A stretch of DNA of 64,000 nt from Pseudomonas sp. NCCP-436 (GCF_019656335.1 NZ_BPLZ01000004.1:62001-126000); one strand, 5' to 3'. Shown: positions 19,274 to 27,207, numbered from the stretch's first letter. Made by a program: numbers and translations. The notes: a model not told the origin generated them from the sequence alone.

Positions 19274-19957
19274 TCATTCAGCTGACGGCTCGCTGACCAG
19301 ATGCTCGAGCTCGGCTTCGATATCCAGTTGCGGGTAGTCGGCCTGCAATTGTTCCAGCAACCGCTGCGCCTCCTCCTGCTTATCGGTGTTGCGCAGCTCC
19401 AGCAGACGCAGCAGCGCCTCGCGCGGTTCGCTCTGGATCACCAGTTCGGCCATCGGAGCGATTGCGGCGGTGCTGGCCATCGGCGTATCAGCAACTGCAG
19501 CAGGCGCCACCGGCCGTGGCATGGCCTCAGCCTTGAGGCGCTCCTGGGGCATGGCCATGCGCGTCATCGGCTCGCTCTCGGCTGCCCGCTTGGCTGCCAT
19601 TGGCGCAGGTGCTGGCGCGGCCGGGCTCATCGCCACACTGGACGGCACTGCGTCGAAGGCATCCGGTGTCTGCTCCAGCGTGCGCCAGGTCAGGCTGACG
19701 CCGATCCCGACACAGGCCAGCCCGGCGACGGCAACCGACCAGCGCTGGCGACCACTGCCGAACAGCCATTGGTGCAAACGCTGCGTCCAACCGGCGTTGT
19801 CGCTGTCGATCTGGGCCTGCTGCGCTTCACGGGCCGCCGTACTGGCCGCGGCCAGGATACGGGCATCCAGCTCGGCCGAGGGTTCGCCGCTGCCATGGGC
19901 ACGAAAATGCGCCAGCAGCTCCTGTTCGTGATCCAGCGATTCTCGTTCGTGGGTCAT
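19274..19957 (-). CDS. Anti-sigma factor partner of the ECF sigma (SbrR-like)
   Basis: This 227-residue single-pass membrane protein has a cytoplasmic N-terminal region (residues 1-70, DHEQELLAHFRAHGSGEPSAELDARIL), one membrane helix at about 73-91 (WSVAVAGLACVGIGVSLTW) and a periplasmic Ala/Pro/Met-rich linker. The C-terminal helical domain follows (REALLRLLELRNTDKQEEAQRLLEQLQADYP). This is the layout of ECF anti-sigma factors. The start overlaps the sigma gene's stop (ATGA at 19957-19954), a strong sign of paired expression. The locus resembles sbrI-sbrR of P. aeruginosa by position near atu and a MocR gene, as I remember it. No ZAS zinc motif is apparent. Confidence 0.8.
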   Translation of the reverse strand: MTHERESLDHEQELLAHFRAHGSGEPSAELDARILAAASTAAREAQQAQIDSDNAGWTQRLHQWLFGSGRQRWSVAVAGLACVGIGVSLTWRTLEQTPDAFDAVPSSVAMSPAAPAPAPMAAKRAAESEPMTRMAMPQERLKAEAMPRPVAPAAVADTPMASTAAIAPMAELVIQSEPREALLRLLELRNTDKQEEAQRLLEQLQADYPQLDIEAELEHLVSEPSAE

Positions 19958-20526
19958 GCGGACAACTCCTCGGTGGCCAGCAGCCGGCGCAGTTTCTGCA
20001 GGGCATAGCGCAGACGGCTCTTGACCGTCTCGGCAGGCGTGCGGGTCAACTCGGCAATCTCGTTCAGTTCCAGGTCGCCATGGGCGCGCAGCAGGAACAC
20101 CTCGCGCTGGTCTTCCGGCAGGTCGGCCAATGCCGCCTGCAATCGCTCGCTATCACGGCTCAGGCCCCACTGCTGCTCAGGGCCCGGCTGCGGGTCGGCC
20201 TGGGCGTGCAGGCCTTCGTCGTATTGGTCATGCCCGGCCTGATGACGACCCGTCTTGCGCCAGTGGTCGATCAGACGATTGCGGGCGATCTGGTACAGCC
20301 AGGTCTTGAACAGCACCGCCTCGCGCTGCTCGCTCTGACTGCGGATCAGGCTCATCCAGGTTTCCTGAAACACTTCCTCGGCCAAGGCATGATCGCCGCA
20401 CAGGCCAAGCAGAAAACGGAACAGGCCCAGTCGATGGCGCTGGTACAGCACATTGAATGCCGCGGCATCGCCGCGCCGGTAACGCCGCAATAAAGCGGCG
20501 TCGTCATCCGTGAGAGGTGCGTTCAC
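19954..20526 (-). CDS. ECF-type RNA polymerase sigma factor (SbrI-like)
   Basis: This 190-residue sigma-70 family protein has region 2 at about residues 24-92 (FNVLYQRHRLGLFRFLLGLCGDHALAEEVFQETWMSLIRS, then FKTWLYQIARNRLIDHWRKTGR) and region 4 at about 125-180 (ALADLPEDQREVFLLRAHGDLELNEIAELTRTPAETVKSRLRYALQKLRRLL). It has only regions 2 and 4, as expected for ECF sigmas. Its start overlaps the stop of the VWA gene by four bases and its stop overlaps the anti-sigma start. The three genes are thus translationally coupled. It would direct RNA polymerase to an envelope-related regulon when released by the anti-sigma. Confidence 0.88.
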   Translation of the reverse strand: MNAPLTDDDAALLRRYRRGDAAAFNVLYQRHRLGLFRFLLGLCGDHALAEEVFQETWMSLIRSQSEQREAVLFKTWLYQIARNRLIDHWRKTGRHQAGHDQYDEGLHAQADPQPGPEQQWGLSRDSERLQAALADLPEDQREVFLLRAHGDLELNEIAELTRTPAETVKSRLRYALQKLRRLLATEELSA

Positions 20527-22205
20527 TGCTGAACTCGTACTGGTGTGGAGCCGGAAGTTTGCAGGCTCTGGGCAATTTCGGCCAGCTGGATAAACTCACC
20601 GCGCAGGCCGAAGCGATCCTCGCCCCTGGCCGAGCGCGCCAGTTCGATGCTTTGCGCCAGACCGAAGTCGCCCATGTAACGACCGTCCTTGAGCTGCTGG
20701 GCGAAGGCGGCAACCGCCGAGGCGAAACGCAAATCCTCGCTGGCGGCGTTCATCGGCTTGGCCTCGTCATGCGCGATGGGGCGCTCCAGCAGTCGACTGC
20801 CCGCCTCGCCCGGCGCCTTGTAGCGAATCCGCAACCAGGCCAGTTCGCCACTCCCGCTCGCGGGCTGGGCATTGCTCTGATAGCGCAGCGGCTCCAGCCA
20901 GCCCTTGCCACCTGCCGGGACGATCTCGTAGAGCGCAGTGACCGTGTGACCGGCTCCAATGTCGCCGGCATCGACCTTGTCATTGCTGAAGTCCTCGCGC
21001 TTGAGGGCGCGGTTCTCATAGCCCAGCAGCCGATATTCGCTGACTTCGGCCGGGTTGAACTCCAGCTGCAGCTTCACGTCGCTGGCCACCGTAGCCAGGG
21101 TCGAGCCGAGCTGATCCACCAGCACCTTGCGCGCCTCGCGCAGGTTGTCGATATAGGCATAGTTGCCGTTGCCGGCGTCGGCCAGTTGCTCCATCAGGCG
21201 CTCGTTGTAGTTGTCCACGCCAAAACCCAGGGTGGTCAGCGAGACGCCACTCTTGCGCTTGTCGGCGGCCAGCTGCTTGAGACTGTCGAAGTCGCTGATA
21301 CCTACGTTGAAGTCACCATCGGTGGCCAGCAGGATGCGGTTGATACCGCCGTCGATCAGGTGCTTGCTGGCCTGCTGATAGGCCAGCTGGATACCCGACT
21401 CGCCCGCCGTCGAGCCAGCAGCAGTCAGTTGATCGATGGCCGCGCGAATCTTTGCCTTTTCGCTGCCTGAGGTGGAATCCAGAACCACCTGGCTGTCTCC
21501 GGCATAGGTCACCAGGGAAACACGATCCTGCGGGCGTAACTGATCGACCAGCAGCCTCAGCGTGGCCTGCACCATTGGCAGGCCTTCGCGGCGGTGCATG
21601 GAGCCGGAAACGTCTACCAGAAATACCAGGTTGGCTGGCGGCAGCTCGTCTAGCTGACGATCCGATGCCTTGATGGCGATACGCAGCAGGCGCGTCTGCG
21701 GGTTCCACGGTGTCACCGCCAGCTCGGTGCTGACACCGAAAGGTACGTCTCCCTGCGGCAACGGATAGGCATAGGGGAAATAGTTGACCAGCTCCTCCAG
21801 GCGTACCGCGTCCTTCGGCGGCAATTGCCCGGCATTGAGAAAGCGCCGCACGTTGGCATAGCTGCCGGTATCGACATCGATGCTGAAGGTGGAAATCGGA
21901 GTTTCGGCAGCGGCAAACACCGGGTTGTCGGCATAGGTCTGGTACTGCTCTCGCGCAACCGGTGGTGTGAAAGTAGTTTCCATTCGCGCCAGAGCCGGCA
22001 TGGCAGCGTAGCTCTGGACTGACCCAAGGCTTAGTCGCGCACCAGCCAGAACCGGAGCGGGTGCATCGGCCACTGCGGGTAAAGGGTTCTGGGACATCGG
22101 TCTGTCGGTGGAATCGGAATTGCTGCAGGCCGCCAGAACCAACAGCACGCTGATACAAAAGCCGCTAGCCAGCGGGCGGATGGGCACTCGTGAACGAGTC
22201 GGCAT
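20523..22205 (-). CDS. VWA-domain lipoprotein (YfbK-like)
   Basis: This 560-residue exported protein has a long signal ending LLVLAAC, with Cys27 as lipidation site. An N-terminal YfbK-type domain follows (VDTGSYANVRRFLNAGQLPPKDAVRLEELVNYFPY). A von Willebrand A domain with a complete MIDAS motif (FLVDVSGSMHRR) and a C-terminal DUF3520-like domain (YENRALKREDFSNDKVDAGDIGAGHTVTALYEIVP) complete it. CAGGAGA upstream selects the Met at 22205 over 22223. It is the first gene of the VWA/ECF sigma/anti-sigma operon. A role as an envelope adhesion or metal-dependent scaffold protein whose state is reported to the sigma pair is my inference. Confidence 0.87.
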   Translation of the reverse strand: MPTRSRVPIRPLASGFCISVLLVLAACSNSDSTDRPMSQNPLPAVADAPAPVLAGARLSLGSVQSYAAMPALARMETTFTPPVAREQYQTYADNPVFAAAETPISTFSIDVDTGSYANVRRFLNAGQLPPKDAVRLEELVNYFPYAYPLPQGDVPFGVSTELAVTPWNPQTRLLRIAIKASDRQLDELPPANLVFLVDVSGSMHRREGLPMVQATLRLLVDQLRPQDRVSLVTYAGDSQVVLDSTSGSEKAKIRAAIDQLTAAGSTAGESGIQLAYQQASKHLIDGGINRILLATDGDFNVGISDFDSLKQLAADKRKSGVSLTTLGFGVDNYNERLMEQLADAGNGNYAYIDNLREARKVLVDQLGSTLATVASDVKLQLEFNPAEVSEYRLLGYENRALKREDFSNDKVDAGDIGAGHTVTALYEIVPAGGKGWLEPLRYQSNAQPASGSGELAWLRIRYKAPGEAGSRLLERPIAHDEAKPMNAASEDLRFASAVAAFAQQLKDGRYMGDFGLAQSIELARSARGEDRFGLRGEFIQLAEIAQSLQTSGSTPVRVQQ

Positions 22206-22244
22206 GATGCGTCTCCTGAACAATGCATAAAGGCTTCGTCCAGG

Positions 22245-22274
22245 TAGACGGTGTCATGTAGCAAAGCGGGTTAA
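22245..22274 (-). promoter_or_regulatory. Candidate ECF-type promoter upstream of the VWA operon
   Basis: Reading the minus strand, TTAACC (22274-22269) is followed 18 bases later by CGTCTA (22250-22245). An AAC-containing -35 and a CGTC-type -10 are characteristic of ECF promoters, and the position is 40 bases before the VWA start codon. This would fit autoregulation by the sigma factor in the operon. Pattern match only. Confidence 0.4.
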
Positions 22275-22306
22275 GCTGCGTGAAAATGCGCTGGGCAGTA
22301 CCCGGG

Positions 22307-22330
22307 GGCTCAACGAAAGTTCGTTGAGCC
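22307..22330. repeat. Perfect 11-base palindrome between MocR and VWA genes
   Basis: GGCTCAACGAA and TTCGTTGAGCC surround a two-base centre (AG). It lies 100 bases after the MocR stop on the minus strand. There is no T-run, so it may be an operator, an RNA hairpin or a weak terminator. Confidence 0.6.
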
Positions 22331-22429
22331 AGGCTCCACTCAGGCAAAAATCACTGAAGCCGATGCATGCTGTAGATGAGCATTGCGAACGACCTTTAAC
22401 CCCAGGTCACTGCTGCGCAGACAACCGAC

Positions 22430-23866
22430 CTAGAGTCCTTCAGCTTCCAGGCAAAGCTGTGTGGCCAGCATTCCGAGGGTCATCAGCGCCCTCTCCGCTT
22501 CGCGGTTCCAGGGGATCCCGCAGTTCAACCGTACACAGTGATTGAACTGCTCGGTATTGCTGAAGATCAGTCCAGGCGCGATGGAAATACCCTGCCTGAG
22601 CGCGCGCACGTGCAGATCCTTGGTGTTGACCCGTGCCGGCAGACTGACCCAGAGGATAAAGCCCCCCTTGGGTCGGGTCATTTGCGTACCGGCCGGAAAA
22701 TATTGCTGAACCGCCAATTGGAAGGCACTGAGGTTTTTGCGGTACTCCTGACGGATATGCCGCAAGTGGCGGTCATAACCACCATTTTCCAGATAGGCGG
22801 CCACCGCCATCTGCGTGACACTGCATGCCGAATGGGTGGAGAAGGTCTGCAGACGCTGGATTTCTTCCTGATACTTGCCGGCAACAACCCAGCCGATCCG
22901 TACCCCCGGCGACAACGTCTTGGAAAAGCTCGAACAATAGAGTACCCGGTTGTCTCGGTCATACGACTTGAGCGCCTTGGTCGGCCCCTGCTCAAACATC
23001 AGTTCGCCGTATATGTCGTCTTCGACAATCTGGAAATCATAGTCCCCGGCCAAGCGCAGCAGCTGACGCTGACGCTCCTCGGGAATGGTACCTCCCAAAG
23101 GGTTGGACAATCGTGCCGTCAGCACCAGCGCCTTGATCGGCCACTGGTTGGCTGCCAGTTGCAGAGCTTCGAGGCTAATGCCGGTGGTGGGATCGCAGGG
23201 AATCTCGATCACCTTCAGGCCGAGAAGATCCGCCAGCTGCAGCCAGCCGTAGTAGCTAGGCGACTCCACCGCAATCAGATCACCCGGTTTGGTAGTCACC
23301 CGCAGCGTCATCTGCATGGCATCTACACAGCCATGGGTGATTACCACCTCCGAGGGATCAACCACTACCCCGGCATCACGCATACGGATCGCCACCTGGC
23401 GCCGCAGTGGCTCGAACCCCGGGCTGAACATGTAACTGAAGGCTCGCGGGCTATGAAAACGGGTGACCTTCGCCAGTTGTTGGTGCAGCGCACGTACCGG
23501 CAGGTATTCGACATGGGGCACCGCCGCCCCCAAAGGAAACACTCCTTCTCGGCGCGACTCGGTAAGAATCTGGTCGATGATGCTGGCGCGCGTCACCAGC
23601 CCCGGTCGCTCTACCCTGGCGATATCTGGTGTCGGCGCGGTCAGGGCCGGGGTCTGGTGTACATAGAAACCGGACTGTGGGCGGGCCCGAATTAGGCCCT
23701 GATCCTCAAGATTGGCGTAGGCCTGCAGCACCGTAGCATGGCTGACGTTGAGCTGCGCGCTCATCTTGCGTACAGACGGCACGCGCTCGCCCGGCTGATA
23801 GACACCACGACGAATGTCCTCAGCCAGCTGCTGAGCAATGCGCTGGTAGAGCAACAGATTAGTCAT
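22430..23866 (-). CDS. MocR-type transcriptional regulator (GntR HTH fused to aminotransferase fold)
   Basis: This 478-residue regulator has a GntR winged helix at about residues 5-72 (LYQRIAQQLAEDIRRGVYQPGERVPSVRKMSAQLNVSHATVLQAYANLEDQGLI). A linker follows, then a class I aminotransferase-like domain with the PLP lysine in SSFSKTLSPGVRIGW. A GGAGGAG ribosome site fixes the start at 23866, 28 codons inside the open frame. MocR proteins bind PLP or a PLP-amino acid adduct and usually control a neighbouring gene or themselves. Two direct-repeat operator candidates lie just upstream. The target is uncertain because the flanking genes do not look PLP-related. Confidence 0.88.
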   Translation of the reverse strand: MTNLLLYQRIAQQLAEDIRRGVYQPGERVPSVRKMSAQLNVSHATVLQAYANLEDQGLIRARPQSGFYVHQTPALTAPTPDIARVERPGLVTRASIIDQILTESRREGVFPLGAAVPHVEYLPVRALHQQLAKVTRFHSPRAFSYMFSPGFEPLRRQVAIRMRDAGVVVDPSEVVITHGCVDAMQMTLRVTTKPGDLIAVESPSYYGWLQLADLLGLKVIEIPCDPTTGISLEALQLAANQWPIKALVLTARLSNPLGGTIPEERQRQLLRLAGDYDFQIVEDDIYGELMFEQGPTKALKSYDRDNRVLYCSSFSKTLSPGVRIGWVVAGKYQEEIQRLQTFSTHSACSVTQMAVAAYLENGGYDRHLRHIRQEYRKNLSAFQLAVQQYFPAGTQMTRPKGGFILWVSLPARVNTKDLHVRALRQGISIAPGLIFSNTEQFNHCVRLNCGIPWNREAERALMTLGMLATQLCLEAEGL

Positions 23867-23889
23867 GGTCGGCTCCTCCGGATCACTGA

Positions 23890-23917
23890 ACCATAACAGT
23901 AGCTCAGAGGATGACAA
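23890..23917 (-). promoter_or_regulatory. Candidate sigma-70 promoter for the MocR gene
   Basis: On the minus strand TTGTCA (23917-23912), a 16-base spacer and TATGGT (23895-23890) lie about 24 bases before the MocR start. The -35 box falls inside one of the two repeated operator candidates, which would allow autorepression. Confidence 0.5.
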
Positions 23918-23975
23918 TTGTACCGAAACAGATCGCAACAGTTTGGGCAATACAGCCTAAAATGACAGCTGTACC
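23911..23975. promoter_or_regulatory. Tandem operator candidate upstream of MocR
   Basis: ATGACAATTGTACC at 23911-23924 and ATGACAGCTGTACC at 23962-23975 are direct repeats differing only in the central two bases, 51 bases apart (close to five helical turns). Each contains a small palindrome (ACAATTGT or ACAGCTGT). MocR regulators commonly bind spaced direct repeats. Confidence 0.6.
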
Positions 23976-24028
23976 TGTTCAGTAAAAGTAGAGAATTCTA
24001 AAAATCCAAATGTCATGCCCTAGACAAC

Positions 24029-24056
24029 TTCGTCAGACGGTGAACCGTCTGACGAA
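24029..24056. terminator. Perfect 13-base palindrome downstream of the OmpA-like gene
   Basis: TTCGTCAGACGGT and ACCGTCTGACGAA flank a GA centre. It lies 37 bases beyond the stop of the minus-strand OmpA-like gene, where a terminator would be expected, but lacks a U-run on either strand. It could be an RNA-protective hairpin or an operator. Confidence 0.5.
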
Positions 24057-24092
24057 ACAGCAGGTGCGGAGCTTGAAAGAAATGCACGCCGG

Positions 24093-24902
24093 CTAGCGCA
24101 TCGGGCCTAACTGACCGTTTTCGTCGGAAAAGACGATCTCGACCCGTCGATTTTGCGCTCTGCCACGAGCCGAAGCATTCTCGGCCACCGGGAAAGCGAC
24201 ACCATAACCAGCCACTTCGATGCGCTTGGCATCGATGCCCAGATCCATCAGCAGATCTGCCACAGCCTGGGCCCGGGCACGAGAGAGGCTCAGGTTGTCC
24301 TCGACACTGCCGGTATTGTCGGTGTAGCCCTCGATCCGCACCCGACGCTGCGGGTTGAGCTGAAGGAACTGCACCAGCTTGAGGAGGGTGCGGTTGGCCG
24401 CAGACTGCAGCTCAGCCCGTCCGGCATCAAACAGCACGTCGCCCAGGGTCATGACCAGACCGCGCTCGGTCTGGTGGGTGACGAGACTGACCAGTTGCTC
24501 CTCAAGCCAGTCGCTATGCTGCTGTACGCTATGCAGTTTGGCTTCACGCAGGGCCAATTGCAGACGCTGAAGCTCCAGCTCCTGACGAGCCAGTTGCTCC
24601 TGATTGAGACTGATTGCACTGTGCTGGCGGGCAATCTCGGCATAACGCTGACTGAGGTAGGCGTAGTGACGCACGTCGTCGCCGCTGCCCCAGTAGCTGG
24701 CCAGGCGCTCTGCCCGAGCCAGCGACTCCCCGGCCCGGATTACGTCTTTGGGCGCAGCACGCAGCACCGCTGAATCTTCCTTGACCGATTGAAAACTGTT
24801 GCGCGCTGCCTCCAGAGCCCCCTCATCGGAACCCGAGTGCAAAGCACAACCGCTCAACAGTAAAGCCGCCAGCGGCAGCGCTGCACGCGTAGGCATGCTC
24901 AT
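24093..24902 (-). CDS. OmpA-family lipoprotein with DUF4398-like N-terminal region
   Basis: This 269-residue lipoprotein has the signal MSMPTRAALPLAALLLSGC with Cys19 lipidated. It then has a helical region of about 120 residues (RAAPKDVIRAGESLARAERLASYWGSGDD, then long Gln/Glu/Leu-rich helices). The C-terminal OmpA peptidoglycan-binding domain follows from about residue 145 (GDVLFDAGRAELQSAANRTLLKLVQFLQLNPQRRVRIEGYTDNTGS, then NLSLSRARAQAVADLL). It probably anchors the outer membrane to peptidoglycan. Its ATG overlaps the stop of the preceding DUF4398 gene by one base (TAATG), so both are translated together. Confidence 0.86.
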   Translation of the reverse strand: MSMPTRAALPLAALLLSGCALHSGSDEGALEAARNSFQSVKEDSAVLRAAPKDVIRAGESLARAERLASYWGSGDDVRHYAYLSQRYAEIARQHSAISLNQEQLARQELELQRLQLALREAKLHSVQQHSDWLEEQLVSLVTHQTERGLVMTLGDVLFDAGRAELQSAANRTLLKLVQFLQLNPQRRVRIEGYTDNTGSVEDNLSLSRARAQAVADLLMDLGIDAKRIEVAGYGVAFPVAENASARGRAQNRRVEIVFSDENGQLGPMR

Positions 24903-25249
24903 TACAACGCCCCCAATTGCTGGCGCAGACGAGTGATGCGCTGGTTGATCTCGGCCAGTTGCTCGCGGCCCTTGGCATTGACCTGTTCAGCCTCGGCCAG
25001 ACGGGCATCAAGCTCCGACTGCTCGGCAAGCAGCCGGGCCTCCTTGTTCCGCCCGTCCTGCAACGCCTGCTGCGCCCTGGAGAACTTGTCCTGCGCCAGG
25101 CGCAGCGATTCGGACTGTTCGATGGAAACCCCCATGGTCTGAGCCTGGGCTAGGGTCTGTTCAGTAAGGCGTAACTGTTCCAGAGGCGCCGGATCGCTGA
25201 CACAGGCACTTAACGCCAGCACCAGCGGTACGAGAAGAAGTCGATTCAC
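24902..25249 (-). CDS. DUF4398 lipoprotein
   Basis: This 115-residue lipoprotein has a signal ending ALSAC with Cys16. The mature part is one long helical hairpin rich in Ala, Gln, Glu, Leu and Arg (LRLAQDKFSRAQQALQDGRNKEARLLAEQSELDARLAEAEQVNAKGREQLAEINQRITRLRQQL), the pattern of DUF4398. It starts nine bases after the substrate-binding protein gene on the same strand and shares one base with the OmpA-like gene downstream. A periplasmic coiled-coil partner of the OmpA-like protein is a reasonable inference. Confidence 0.82.
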   Translation of the reverse strand: MNRLLLVPLVLALSACVSDPAPLEQLRLTEQTLAQAQTMGVSIEQSESLRLAQDKFSRAQQALQDGRNKEARLLAEQSELDARLAEAEQVNAKGREQLAEINQRITRLRQQLGAL

Positions 25250-25258
25250 ACAAATATC

Positions 25259-26092
25259 CTACTGATTGACGTCGCCCACCGGATCCGGCTGCATCTGCTG
25301 GGCCTTCCAGAGCTCCAGATTGTGCCGCAGCAACTGCTCGGGCAAACCGGCAGCGACCAATTCTGTCATCTTCCGCGCCAGTTGTCCGCGTAGCCATGGC
25401 TCATTGCAGGCCGAGTTGTGCGACAGCGTCAGATACAGCCCCTCACTGGAAACAGGAGGTTCCAGTACTTCCAGGTCGTTCTCCATGCCCAGCGTCTCAG
25501 CCAGGGCCAAGCCTGGGTAGTGCTCGTAGATAACATAGTCGGTGCGGTTGAGCAGCAGTTTCTGGAAAGCCTGAGCCAGGCTGGGAACCTCTTCCAGAGC
25601 CAGATTGGCCTTGGCATAAGCGTCGAACTGCTGACCATGGCTGTTGTTGACCAGTCGCCCACCGGTACGTCCCTGGAGATCGCCCCAGTTACTGTAGGGA
25701 AACGCCTCACCCCTACGCACCCAGACCACGCTCGGGGTGAAATAGAATGCGGGATGCACATAGTCCATGCTGTCGAGCCGTGGCATGGTCAGAAAAGCGC
25801 CGGCGATCAGGTCGACCCGGCCAGTGCGCACTTCATCCTGTGCCCGTGACCAGGGGCCGGTATAGATGATATCCACTGTCACCCCCAGCTCTTTGGCGAG
25901 ATGCCGGAGCAGATCGGCGTTGGCGCCGATCAACTGCTGTGGGTTCTGCGGATTGCGCCAGAGATAGGGCGGATATTCGGGGTTGCCGGTCGCCACCAGG
26001 CGTTCACATTTACCTGCAGCCAGACCCAGTGTCGGCGCCAGCGCCAGAACGCACCACAGCAACAGTGACTTCAATAGACAACGCTCGTGCAT
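25259..26092 (-). CDS. Family 3 substrate-binding protein in an OmpA/DUF4398 operon
   Basis: This 277-residue secreted protein has a signal peptide through about residue 26 (LLLWCVLALAPTLGLAAG) and a PBPb-type binding fold (CERLVATGNPEYPPYLWRN, GANADLLRHLAKELGVTVDII, GRVDLIAGAFLTMPRLDSMDYVHPAFYFTPSVVWVRRGEAFP). GAGAG ahead of the ATG at 26092 makes it a better start than 26110. There are no ABC transporter partners. Instead it heads an operon with two envelope lipoproteins, so a sensing or envelope role is possible. Ligand unknown. Confidence 0.82.
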   Translation of the reverse strand: MHERCLLKSLLLWCVLALAPTLGLAAGKCERLVATGNPEYPPYLWRNPQNPQQLIGANADLLRHLAKELGVTVDIIYTGPWSRAQDEVRTGRVDLIAGAFLTMPRLDSMDYVHPAFYFTPSVVWVRRGEAFPYSNWGDLQGRTGGRLVNNSHGQQFDAYAKANLALEEVPSLAQAFQKLLLNRTDYVIYEHYPGLALAETLGMENDLEVLEPPVSSEGLYLTLSHNSACNEPWLRGQLARKMTELVAAGLPEQLLRHNLELWKAQQMQPDPVGDVNQ

Positions 26093-26207
26093 TGGCAACT
26101 CTCGCCTCATGGGGTAACCGCCGCTAAAGACCTGATCGAATCCGACACCTCACCTATCCATGCTAGCTTAGTGACGCCTCCGCCACTCCATGCGACAGGG
26201 ACGTGCC

Positions 26208-27134
26208 ATGAAAAAACTGCTTTATGTTTCTCTCCTACTGCTCATCGGTGGCCTGGCAGTACTGTACTGTTTCCCGGCAGTACAGTGGGCTGGCCTGCAG
26301 TTGCTGGAACAGCAGCGTGCGGGACTCTCCTCCCGACAACTGCGTGTGGCTGATCTTAACATCCATTACTACCAGGGAGGATTACCGAAAGGTGAAACCC
26401 TGGTACTGCTTCACGGGTTTGCTGCAGATAAGGATAACTGGCTGCGCTTTTCCCGCCACCTAACCGATCGCTATCAGGTAATCGCTCTCGACTTGCCTGG
26501 TTTCGGTGCCAGCGAGCGACCTACCGGCAGCTACGACGTCGGCACTCAGGCCGAGCGACTAGCCGGAATCCTCGACGCTCTGCAGCTTGAACGGATACAT
26601 CTGTTGGGTCACTCCATGGGCGGCCATATCGCGGCGCTGTACGCAGCTCGCTACCCTGAGCGTCTGAACTCGCTGGTTTTGCTCGCCAACGCCGGGGTCG
26701 ACACTCCCGTGCGCAGCGAATTCTTCCAGATTCTGGAGAATGGCGGCAGCAATCCACTGATCGTCCGCCAGCCGGAGGACTTTGCCCGGCTGCTGAGTTT
26801 CATCTTCACCGAGGTGCCCCGGATTCCCGAAAGGCTCCGTTACTACTTGGGCGAACGAGCCGCCAGCCAAGCCGAACATCATGAGCAGGTCTTCAGTCAT
26901 CTGGTCACCCGCCACATTCCCCTTGAACCGCTGTTGCCACGCATCCAGGCTCCAACCCTGCTGCTCTGGGGAGACCATGACCGCGTGCTGGACATTTCCA
27001 GCCTGCAGGTCATGCAGCCGTTGTTGGGTAAGGTGAGCGTAGCCGTGATGCCTGGGATCGGTCATGCACCGATGCTGGAAAGTGCGGAAGAATGCGCCCG
27101 CATCTACCGGAACTTCCTGCAAAGTCTGGAATAA
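26208..27134 (+). CDS. Alpha/beta-hydrolase with N-terminal membrane anchor
   Basis: This 308-residue protein begins with a hydrophobic segment (MKKLLYVSLLLLIGGLAVLYCFPAV), a probable signal anchor. An alpha/beta-hydrolase domain follows: LVLLHGFAADKDNWLRFSRHL (oxyanion hole), GHSMGGH with nucleophile Ser136, LLWGDHDRVLD with the acidic residue, and GIGHAPM with the catalytic His. It resembles lipases/esterases of the LipA-2 or MhpC-like kind that face the periplasm. It is divergent from the substrate-binding protein gene and convergent with htpG. The ester substrate is unknown. Confidence 0.87.
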   Translation: MKKLLYVSLLLLIGGLAVLYCFPAVQWAGLQLLEQQRAGLSSRQLRVADLNIHYYQGGLPKGETLVLLHGFAADKDNWLRFSRHLTDRYQVIALDLPGFGASERPTGSYDVGTQAERLAGILDALQLERIHLLGHSMGGHIAALYAARYPERLNSLVLLANAGVDTPVRSEFFQILENGGSNPLIVRQPEDFARLLSFIFTEVPRIPERLRYYLGERAASQAEHHEQVFSHLVTRHIPLEPLLPRIQAPTLLLWGDHDRVLDISSLQVMQPLLGKVSVAVMPGIGHAPMLESAEECARIYRNFLQSLE

Positions 27135-27157
27135 ACTGAAATAGGCTCAGCGCAGCT

Positions 27158-27191
27158 CCCCCTAAGGCCCTCCGGAGCGGGCCTTGGGGGG
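27158..27191. terminator. Hairpin terminator between the hydrolase and htpG
   Basis: CCCCC-(T)-AAGGCCC pairs with GGGCCTT-GGGGG around an eight-base loop, with one bulged base. It lies between converging genes (stops at 27134 and 27208), so it can serve both strands. No long T-run follows. Confidence 0.65.
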
Positions 27192-27207
27192 CATCGATTC
27201 TGCAGGA

